Part shown: piece after piece, positions 1-6,426 of the stretch
How the letters are laid out: the number at the start of each line of letters is the position of its first letter
Position numbering within the stretch: position 1 is the first letter of the stretch
Source: JAISGQ01 sp964500965
GTDB taxonomy: Bacteria > Bacillota > Clostridia > Oscillospirales > Acutalibacteraceae
Length of the DNA: 13,736 bases
NCBI GenBank assembly: GCA_964500965.1
Contig: CAZCQZ010000044.1
Coordinates: forward strand, 1 to 13,736
Reading direction: 5' to 3'
Translations under genes and position numbers: made by a program
The notes under the pieces: model-generated
What the model saw: only the letters and a program-made list of their open reading frames with translations
Database searches by the model: none
What the model was told of the DNA's origin: nothing

Positions 1-5
1 GCGTA

Positions 6-33
6 TTGAATAAATTGTGATTTATGATATAAT
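6..33 (+). promoter_or_regulatory. Candidate SigA promoter P1 (distal)
   Basis: A TTGAAT -35 box (6-11) and a perfect TATAAT -10 box (28-33) are separated by 16 nt, with a TG one base upstream of the -10 (extended -10). Transcription would begin near position 40, immediately before a long hairpin, and run through a structured 160-nt leader into the clostripain-like gene. Its -10 region is repeated at the proximal promoter P2. Assigned from sequence match only. Confidence 0.5.
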
Positions 34-41
34 AACCTCAC

Positions 42-81
42 GGCATTAGCGAAAGTCTTGAAAATCAAGCCTTTCGATGCC
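42..81 (+). repeat. Long imperfect hairpin in 5' leader
   Basis: Three stacked stem segments pair around a 3-nt loop: GGCAT (42-46) with ATGCC (77-81), CGAAAG (50-55) with CTTTCG (71-76), and CTTGA (57-61) with TCAAG (65-69). A TAG bulge and a single T/C mismatch interrupt the stem. No T-run follows, so it is not a typical intrinsic terminator. It does not match a riboswitch class that I recognise. Confidence 0.6.
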
Positions 82-105
82 TGAGAGAACATTGGTATCT
101 AAATT

Positions 106-153
106 GCGGCTTTGCCGCTTGGTGCTCCGCACCCACTTGTGCTTTGCACAAGT
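106..153 (+). repeat. Array of three short hairpins
   Basis: Three perfect inverted repeats follow one another almost without spacers: GCGGC-TTT-GCCGC (106-118), GGTGC-TCC-GCACC (121-133) and ACTTGTGC-TTT-GCACAAGT (135-153). All have 3-nt loops. The last overlaps the candidate -35 box of P2. The arrangement looks like a compact palindromic repeat unit of the REP type, but only one copy is in the window, so dispersal cannot be shown here. Confidence 0.6.
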
Positions 154-167
154 ATTTATGATATAAT
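138..167 (+). promoter_or_regulatory. Candidate SigA promoter P2 (proximal)
   Basis: A perfect TATAAT (162-167) with an upstream TG (159-160) forms an extended -10. A weak -35, TTGTGC (138-143), lies 18 nt upstream inside the third leader hairpin. The 15-nt stretch 154-168 is identical to 20-34 around the P1 -10. P2 would give a short leader of about 25 nt before the clostripain-like gene. Confidence 0.5.
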
Positions 168-199
168 AGAAGAAATTCTGCTTACGGAGGAAACGCGCA

Positions 200-2455
200 A
201 TGAATGGCAGTCAAAACCGGTATAAAACAGGACACGGAAAAAATTCAAGAAACGCGGCAGTCAGATTGCTTGCGGCTCTTTTGATAATTGTTTCGGTATT
301 TTTTGCTCTCAACAGTCTCGGCTTCTTCGACGAAGCAGCCGAATATAATCCTACGGTTGAAAAATATCTGCACACTTCCGTAAGTCCCTCCGGCGACCCG
401 TCATACACCGGCTGTGAGCAAATGGCAACAGTCTCTCAGGGCAGCTCCGAAAATAACAGCCTGAGCTTCAATAATGACGATTTTGCGGAGCGAACCGCAA
501 GAACCGAAATAATCGGCGGCGGCAATGATGTTTTCACCGTAATGATATATATGTGCGCCGGCGATATGGAAAGCTCTTTCGGCATGGCAAGTGCCGATAT
601 AGAAGAAATGCTTCAGGCAACAAGGTCTGCCAAACTCAATATAATTATACAGACCGGCGGCTCTGTCTCATGGAACAACACTTCTGTCAATGCCGGAAGA
701 ATACAGCGTTTTAAAATTTCAAACGGCAAGCTCAGTATGCTTGCTTCCGGCAATGATGTCAAAATGTCAACCTATGCAAATCTCACCTCGTTTATTCTGT
801 ACTGCAAGGAGAAATTTCCGGCAAACAGATATGCCCTTGTTCTTTGGGGCAACGGCGGCGGCACCGTGGGCGGATACGGCTATGACGAAGCTCATATTAA
901 CGGCGATTCAATGACGGCGGACGAAATAAATCAGGCTCTTTACTCTGCCGGTGTCACATTCGATTTTATCGGCTTTGATTCGGGACTGACCGCAACCTAT
1001 GAGCTTGCACATATTGCAAATTATTATGCCGATTACCTTATCGCTTCTCAGGATTCCGCACCGTCCACAGGCTGGAACTACACCGGCTGGCTTTCGGCTA
1101 TTGCCGATAACACTTCTATCGAAACTGCCGAAATCGCAAAAATCATTATTGACGATTACAAAGCCGACTGTCACAGCGCATCGGAAACTAATTTATCCAC
1201 ACTTACGGTTATTGACCTCTGCGATTTTAATAATCTGGTGCGTCCTGCCGTTGCCGAATTTTTCGATTATGTTGACGAGCTGATAAACAACGGCTCGTAT
1301 GCCTATGTTGCTCGTGGAGCGGCGGCAACGAGAAAATTCGGAGACAGCGGAAGCGGTATGCTTGACCTTATGGAATTTGCCGAAAGAATCGGCTCCGACA
1401 AAGGACAAAAGCTTATTGATGCGTTAAAGTATACCGTGAAATATAACGCCGTATCATTAAATACAGTTAACGCCAACGGTCTCAGTGTGTATTTTCCCTA
1501 TCGCGATTTTGAGCATTTGAACAATGTTCTGAGCATGTTGCACAGAATCAATATTTGTGAGGAATATTCCTATGCCGTAAGGAAATTCGCGAATGTTGCT
1601 GTCGGCGGCAGAAGCAATTATTCGACAGCCGCACCCGTAAACGGCAACGACCTTTTTGATATTACCGTGAATGACGCTTCGGGCTACAAATGGCTGGACA
1701 GCGATTTTCTGGCAACCTGTACGGTTTTTTACAAAGGAAATTCGCTTGCTGCTGATACCTTTGTACCGAAGCCTGTTATCACCACCGACGGCAATTCTTA
1801 CAATGTTTTTTCATTAACGGAAAAAGAGTGGAATCTCGTTTCGGATATATTTGTCGAAGCTTATGCTTACGATGAAAAAAGCGGTTACTATATTTCACTT
1901 GGCAGCGATATTCCGGAGCTTACCTACATTAACGAAAGCAGACAACAGCTCTTTGCAGACTTTTCCGGCACATGGCTTTCCATTGACGGTATTAACGTAT
2001 GTGCTCAGCCCGTATCCTTTGAGGAATTTGATTCTGTCAGAAAAATCACCTATCGCGTGCCTGTTTTCATAACCACCGCAGTCAATTCCGAAAGCGAAGC
2101 CGATACAGTGACTTTTGCGGCTTATCTGTACATCACACACGATAATCGTTATGCTGACAGCTATACCGTTGCATATGCCGAAAAGGTCTACGAAAACAGT
2201 GAAACGCCCACAAAAGGGAAAACATTCAATCTCAATGACGGTGATATAATTACACTCCGCTACGATTGCTTTGACAGTGAGCAGAATCCGGTCGATTCCG
2301 AAATCACAAAGCAGATAACTTATTCTCCGAAAACAACAGTCGGAATGAGCGAGATTTCTCCGGACTTAAAACCGATTGTTTACTATGTCTTCTATGATGT
2401 TTACGGCAACCGCTTCAAAACCGACATTTCCGACATTATCGAAAGCGGCATCTGA
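200..2455 (+). CDS. Clostripain-family (peptidase C11) protein, probably inactive
   Basis: This 751-aa protein belongs to the clostripain-related C11 family by its domain-opening motif VMIYMCAGDMESS (residues 114-126) and by the blocks around the two catalytic positions. An uncleaved signal-anchor helix (about residues 21-43) with no lipobox suggests a membrane-tethered extracellular protein. The C11 core covers roughly residues 111-465; a beta-rich C-terminal region (about 480-751) has no family I recognise. Active members have a His in a W-x-H-G-G-G block and a Cys in FDACL. Here these read WGNGGG (Asn218) and FDSGL (Gly262), so both catalytic residues seem lost although the flanking sequence is conserved. 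The 44-residue separation fits the family spacing. The gene is intact, with a GGAGG site about 9 nt before the ATG. It may be a surface binding or scaffold protein; that role is inference. Confidence 0.85.
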   Translation: MNGSQNRYKTGHGKNSRNAAVRLLAALLIIVSVFFALNSLGFFDEAAEYNPTVEKYLHTSVSPSGDPSYTGCEQMATVSQGSSENNSLSFNNDDFAERTARTEIIGGGNDVFTVMIYMCAGDMESSFGMASADIEEMLQATRSAKLNIIIQTGGSVSWNNTSVNAGRIQRFKISNGKLSMLASGNDVKMSTYANLTSFILYCKEKFPANRYALVLWGNGGGTVGGYGYDEAHINGDSMTADEINQALYSAGVTFDFIGFDSGLTATYELAHIANYYADYLIASQDSAPSTGWNYTGWLSAIADNTSIETAEIAKIIIDDYKADCHSASETNLSTLTVIDLCDFNNLVRPAVAEFFDYVDELINNGSYAYVARGAAATRKFGDSGSGMLDLMEFAERIGSDKGQKLIDALKYTVKYNAVSLNTVNANGLSVYFPYRDFEHLNNVLSMLHRINICEEYSYAVRKFANVAVGGRSNYSTAAPVNGNDLFDITVNDASGYKWLDSDFLATCTVFYKGNSLAADTFVPKPVITTDGNSYNVFSLTEKEWNLVSDIFVEAYAYDEKSGYYISLGSDIPELTYINESRQQLFADFSGTWLSIDGINVCAQPVSFEEFDSVRKITYRVPVFITTAVNSESEADTVTFAAYLYITHDNRYADSYTVAYAEKVYENSETPTKGKTFNLNDGDIITLRYDCFDSEQNPVDSEITKQITYSPKTTVGMSEISPDLKPIVYYVFYDVYGNRFKTDISDIIESGI

Positions 2456-2478
2456 TTAAATATAAAAAACAATTAAAT

Positions 2479-2513
2479 ACTGCCGTTTTTCGTTGATTTA
2501 CAATGACGGCAGT
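2479..2513 (+). repeat. Inverted repeat around the -35 of the next gene
   Basis: The arms ACTGCCGT (2479-2486) and ACGGCAGT (2506-2513) are perfect 8-bp complements with a 19-nt loop. The -35 box TTGATT sits in the loop, and the right arm ends at the extended -10 TG. It could be an operator, or a weak transcription end for the upstream gene, although no U-run follows. Confidence 0.5.
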
Positions 2514-2521
2514 GCTATAAT
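2493..2521 (+). promoter_or_regulatory. SigA promoter of the LTA-synthase-like gene
   Basis: TTGATT (2493-2498) and TATAAT (2516-2521) are 17 nt apart, with TG at 2513-2514 forming an extended -10. This near-consensus promoter gives the LTA-synthase-like gene its own transcription start, with a leader of about 65 nt, separate from the clostripain-like gene. Confidence 0.75.
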
Positions 2522-2592
2522 ATGCCCGAAAAAACGCTTATTTACAAGAGCCTCGACAATATATATTACCATGAAACGGAAAGTGATTTTAT

Positions 2593-4671
2593 ATGAATTT
2601 AAAATTTTGGAAGAAAGCGAAAACCGATTTGCCGGAAAAGGAAGTCTCCTCGTCAGATACCGCCGCATCGGACAATGACTACACGATGTCAAAGCACGCA
2701 GTGTTCAGATTTCTTGAACGTAAGCCGGTATTCGCAATTTGTATTATCGGACTGATACTCAATCTTCTTATCGAAATACTGAGCAGACATTCGATAATCG
2801 AGGGCGTTGTCTATATGTTCACAAATCCTGTGGTATTTCTCTACAACGCTATGATAATCATACTCACTCTGTCGATTTCACAGCTTTTTAAGCGCAAAAC
2901 TTTTGTTATGACCTTTGTGGGCATCATCTGGCTTGCTCTCGGCATTACCAACTTTTATCTTTTAGGTCTGCGCACTACTCCCCTCTCCGCTACTGACTTT
3001 TTCCTCATTCGTTCTGTTTATCTCATTATTTCCGTCTATCTTACCCCTGTTCAGGTTATTATGATTGTGGCGGGAATAATACTCGCTCTTGCCTTTATCG
3101 TTTTCATATTCATGAAATTCCCGAAGCAGAACGTCAAGTTTAAAAGCTCTATAATTTTTGTTCTCTCAATGGCAGTGCTCGTATCACTCAGCACCGTCGG
3201 ACTTCTCAAGGTTGACGCTATTGCCGACCGTTTCGGAAACATGGTAAACGCCTACGACGAATACGGATTTGTTTACTGCTTCTCCGTCAGCGTTCTTGAT
3301 TCCGGTGTTTCAAAGCCCGATGATTATTCCTTTGAAAAGGTTTACAATGTTATTTCCGAAAACGAAGCAGACGAGGACGAGACAAACACGGAATTTACTC
3401 CTAACATCGTTGTTCTTCAAATGGAGTCCTTTGTTGACTGTGAATACTTTGTCAACTACAAATACTCGGAAAACCCCAATCCCTATTTCCAGGAGCTTAA
3501 AGAGAAATACAGCAGCGGCTATCTCAGAGTACCCTCGGTCGGTGCCGGCACATGCAATGTTGAGTTTGAGGTTATTACCGGAATGAGCCTGTATCACTTC
3601 GGTGCCGGAGAATATCCTTATAAATCCATTCTCAGAAGCAAAACCTGTGAATCCTACCCCTTTGTTCTCAAAGAGCTTGGCTATAACGCTCAGGTCATTC
3701 ACGACCACAACGCAACTTTCTATGACCGCAACCTCGTCTACCCCATGCTCGGATTTGACAGATTTATTTCGGTCGAATATATGTATGATGTTGAACAAAC
3801 TCCCCTCGAATGGGCAAAGGACTATGTTCTTGAGGACGAAATAATGAAAGCCCTCGACAGCACAGACGGTCAAGACTTCATTTATACAATCAGCGTTCAG
3901 ACCCATGGCAAATATCCTACCGAACCGATTGAAGAAACCACAATAAAGGTCGACGGTCTTGCCACCGAGGAAGAAACTGCCGGATTTGAATATTACGTTC
4001 AGCAGATTAAGGAAAATGACGAGCTTCTCGAAAAAATCGTCAACAATATCATGAATTACGACGAGCCGACCGTGCTTGTGATTTTCGGTGACCATCTTCC
4101 CAACTTTCAGTTTGAAGCCGATGAATATGCCACTAATGACCTTTATCTTTCAGAATATGTAATTCTTACGAATTTTGAAAGTCTGGGACTTGAGGACATT
4201 GAAAATGTCGATAAGGAGCTTACATCCTATCAGCTGATTGCCGAGGTTCTCGACCGTCTTGACATACGCTGCGGCATTATCAACAGACTGCATCAGAATC
4301 GTGATAACAGCGAAAACTACTATGACGACCTGCAGCTTATTGAGTACGATACTCTCTACGGCGAACAGTACAGCTACGGCGGCGAAGAAAAATATACCGC
4401 AACAGAGCTTCAAATGGGCTACGGCGAAATTCACGTTACAGGCGTTGAACTTAACGAAGCTGACGGCACGGCTCTGATTAAAGGCGAGGGATTTAACAAG
4501 TACAGCAATGTCTATGTTAATAACACTCTTGTTGACACCGAATATATCGACTACAACACACTTTCAATCAGCGCAGACGATATTGTAATCGGTTCGTTTG
4601 TGTCAATCGGTCAGATTGGCGACGACAAGGATTTAATCGCAAAATGCGATGCATATCAATGGCAAAACTGA
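2593..4671 (+). CDS. LTA synthase family sulfatase-fold phosphoglycerol transferase
   Basis: This 692-aa membrane enzyme has five predicted N-terminal helices (about 45-63, 74-98, 103-124, 150-174, 185-205) followed by an extracellular sulfatase-fold domain (about 268-570), the layout of LtaS-type lipoteichoic acid synthases. Visible active-site elements are the metal-site Glu278 in QMESF, the presumed nucleophile Thr320 in GAGTCNVEFE, His438 in QTHGKYP, and Asp500-His501 in FGDHLPN. All key residues appear intact. The family transfers glycerol-phosphate units from phosphatidylglycerol to a glycolipid or polymer at the outer membrane face; the exact acceptor here is unknown. Residues about 625-692 form an extra beta-rich segment resembling an IPT/TIG-like fold (GEGFNKYSNVYVNN). 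The chosen ATG has only a weak GGAAAG site 9 nt upstream. The gene has its own promoter and ends before a strong terminator. Confidence 0.88.
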   Translation: MNLKFWKKAKTDLPEKEVSSSDTAASDNDYTMSKHAVFRFLERKPVFAICIIGLILNLLIEILSRHSIIEGVVYMFTNPVVFLYNAMIIILTLSISQLFKRKTFVMTFVGIIWLALGITNFYLLGLRTTPLSATDFFLIRSVYLIISVYLTPVQVIMIVAGIILALAFIVFIFMKFPKQNVKFKSSIIFVLSMAVLVSLSTVGLLKVDAIADRFGNMVNAYDEYGFVYCFSVSVLDSGVSKPDDYSFEKVYNVISENEADEDETNTEFTPNIVVLQMESFVDCEYFVNYKYSENPNPYFQELKEKYSSGYLRVPSVGAGTCNVEFEVITGMSLYHFGAGEYPYKSILRSKTCESYPFVLKELGYNAQVIHDHNATFYDRNLVYPMLGFDRFISVEYMYDVEQTPLEWAKDYVLEDEIMKALDSTDGQDFIYTISVQTHGKYPTEPIEETTIKVDGLATEEETAGFEYYVQQIKENDELLEKIVNNIMNYDEPTVLVIFGDHLPNFQFEADEYATNDLYLSEYVILTNFESLGLEDIENVDKELTSYQLIAEVLDRLDIRCGIINRLHQNRDNSENYYDDLQLIEYDTLYGEQYSYGGEEKYTATELQMGYGEIHVTGVELNEADGTALIKGEGFNKYSNVYVNNTLVDTEYIDYNTLSISADDIVIGSFVSIGQIGDDKDLIAKCDAYQWQN

Positions 4672-4696
4672 TTTATCTCAAATATTAGGACATCAA

Positions 4697-4738
4697 AAAA
4701 GGTACTGTAAAAAACGCAAGTTTTTTACAGTACCTTTT
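4697..4738. terminator. Bidirectional intrinsic terminator
   Basis: A perfect 19-bp stem (4697-4715 with 4720-4738) closes on a GCAA tetraloop. A-runs on the left arm and T-runs on the right arm make it usable in both directions. It lies between the convergent ends of the LTA-synthase-like gene (stop at 4671) and rnmV (stop at 4757), and should end both transcription units. Confidence 0.92.
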
Positions 4739-4756
4739 AAATATTCAGCCAAGTAG

Positions 4757-5350
4757 CTATACATCTTGATTGATTTCCTGCGTTAGCCGCTTGTACTCGG
4801 CTTTCGTCATTAAGCTGTTCAGCACGCAGATAAGCGCGTTGGCAGAAAGGCGTTCCGGCAGCTTTAGCTTTTTTTGCAATAACTTTCTCCGCTTTGAGCT
4901 GTCCTCACAGCCTGTGTAACCGTCAGCGAAGAAATCCGCTTTTGTAATCGGGTCACATTTTTCGTTTGTAGCTTCACCGGTGATTCCGGCTCTTTCCAGA
5001 GCCTCGGTAAGTGTCTGCACACTCAACCCCTCAACTCCGAGTTTCCCTTCCTTCGACGGAGAATCTTTTCTTCTTTCCTTACCGAGAACATCGGGAATGT
5101 AAACATGAGTTATATATTTTCCCGGAATGCATCCGGTCAAATGCTTTCGTATAAGAAATCCTGCCGAATCGCTGTCGGTCATTATAATCAATCCGTTTTT
5201 CTCGGCAATGCATCTGAGCATTTGCATTTTTTCCCTATCTTTAAAAATTCCAAAGCCCTCGGTAGTGACAATCAAAGCATCGACAACTGATTCCAGCTTG
5301 ATTTTGTCGTACTTTCCCTCCACCACTACCGCCTGCTTTAATCTTATCAA
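4757..5350 (-). CDS. rnmV: Ribonuclease M5
   Basis: RNase M5 is a Toprim-domain endonuclease that trims 5S rRNA precursors in Gram-positive bacteria, usually with ribosomal protein L18 as cofactor. The 197-aa product matches the family in length (about 180-190 aa). It has the Toprim glutamate in VVEGKYDK (Glu11), the acidic TDSDSAG motif (Asp59, Asp61), the basic KERRKDSPSKEGK stretch (91-103) and the following GVE. The start codon is TTG at 5348-5350, overlapping the holA stop in a TTGA arrangement (4-nt overlap). A strong AAGGAGG site lies inside the 3' end of holA with 7-nt spacing, which supports this start and suggests translational coupling. It is the last gene of the alaS-led block and ends before the bidirectional terminator. 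Confidence 0.93.
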   Translation of the reverse strand: MIRLKQAVVVEGKYDKIKLESVVDALIVTTEGFGIFKDREKMQMLRCIAEKNGLIIMTDSDSAGFLIRKHLTGCIPGKYITHVYIPDVLGKERRKDSPSKEGKLGVEGLSVQTLTEALERAGITGEATNEKCDPITKADFFADGYTGCEDSSKRRKLLQKKLKLPERLSANALICVLNSLMTKAEYKRLTQEINQDV

Positions 5351-6426
5351 CGCTTTCCCTCCTTTTTGCGCTCACAGCACAGCTCCGCAATAAGCTTTTC
5401 AAGAATAAGCTTACTGTCAAGACGGCTCCCGTGCATAGCGCGTTCTGCATCAAAAATCAAAAGCACGTATTTTCGCAGCAGGGAAATAGAATATTTTGTG
5501 CAGTCTCGCCGTGCGTTTTCCATTAAAAAACGCTTATTTTTCGGATAGTCCGATGGGTACATCTCAATTGTCTGTTCAAGATTAAGCCCTGCGTCCATTG
5601 CCGCTTTTGCTCTGTACAGGTCAACAAAGGGTCCCTGAAGAATCCTCAATATATTTCCCGGTTCTTCCCTTTGCAAAAACAGCCTTTCCAGAATATCGTA
5701 GGCTTTATCATAATCACCGGAAAGAATTTTTCCGGCAAGGTAAAAAATATTAGCCTCGATTCCGGGCTCAATCAGCTTTTCGATAAGTTCGGGAGTAATA
5801 TTTTTTCTCGGTGCGGCGGAAATCAGCAAGTTCAACTGACTGCTCAGAATTGAATAATCCATTCCCGTTCTGTTTATCAAAAACGCCGCGTCCTGCTCAC
5901 GGAGCTTAACTCCTTCAGCCTGTGCCTTTTCACACAGAAGCCGCTGCATATCCGCCCTTTCGGGCATATCACATTTGACGCAGCAACCGTACTTTTTTAC
6001 GGCGTTAAGCAATAATTGCCATTTTTTAGCCTTACTTTCGTCCTCTTTCCTCCTGCCGGTGTTAACGCTCACATTCAGATACCAGAATATTACGGAAGTT
6101 TCACTGTCAAGAGCGGCAATTACGTTGACAAGGCTTTTGATATCGTTTTCGCTTCTTTCGGCAGCGGAAAAATCGCACACCGAAATCAGCCTGCGCTCTG
6201 CAAGCATGGGCATCTGCTGTGCGCAGGCTTCAATATCGCGCACACTACAGCTTTTACCGTCAAACTCCGTGAAGTTTATTTCGGGGTAATCGGGCATGAG
6301 ATTTTTCCTGAGCAGACCGGCACATTCGCTGATAAGCGCACTTTGTGTTCCGTAGACCATATATACACTGCACGGCTTTTCCTGTGCAATATGCTTTTCA
6401 AGCTGTAAAGCGTTTATTTCACTCAT
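5347..6426 (-). CDS. holA: DNA polymerase III, delta subunit
   Basis: HolA is the clamp-loader delta subunit that opens the beta sliding clamp during chromosome replication. The 359-aa length fits the family (about 330-350). The N-terminal segment SVYMVYGTQSALISE (about 20-34) is the family's opening strand and degenerate P-loop-like region, and the C-terminal block from FYLAGKILSGDYDKA through ILRILQGPFVDLYRAK is typical of delta. As usual for delta, there is no functional Walker A. The ATG overlaps the comEC stop in an ATGA arrangement, a neighbour pairing seen in many Firmicutes. Its own stop overlaps the rnmV start. Many genomes place rpsT after holA; here rnmV follows instead. No sign of damage. 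Confidence 0.93.
   Translation of the reverse strand: MSEINALQLEKHIAQEKPCSVYMVYGTQSALISECAGLLRKNLMPDYPEINFTEFDGKSCSVRDIEACAQQMPMLAERRLISVCDFSAAERSENDIKSLVNVIAALDSETSVIFWYLNVSVNTGRRKEDESKAKKWQLLLNAVKKYGCCVKCDMPERADMQRLLCEKAQAEGVKLREQDAAFLINRTGMDYSILSSQLNLLISAAPRKNITPELIEKLIEPGIEANIFYLAGKILSGDYDKAYDILERLFLQREEPGNILRILQGPFVDLYRAKAAMDAGLNLEQTIEMYPSDYPKNKRFLMENARRDCTKYSISLLRKYVLLIFDAERAMHGSRLDSKLILEKLIAELCCERKKEGKR

Noticed and set aside
42..100. A known riboswitch (TPP, glycine or cyclic-di-GMP) upstream of the clostripain-like gene
   Set aside because: The CTGAGAG and GCGAAAG fragments recall such classes, but the other conserved elements of each are missing.
3310..4095. A 261-codon open frame on the minus strand inside the LTA-synthase-like gene
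   Set aside because: It lies wholly antisense to a well-supported gene, its translation has no recognisable motif, and it has no promoter or ribosome site. It is probably a by-product of codon bias.
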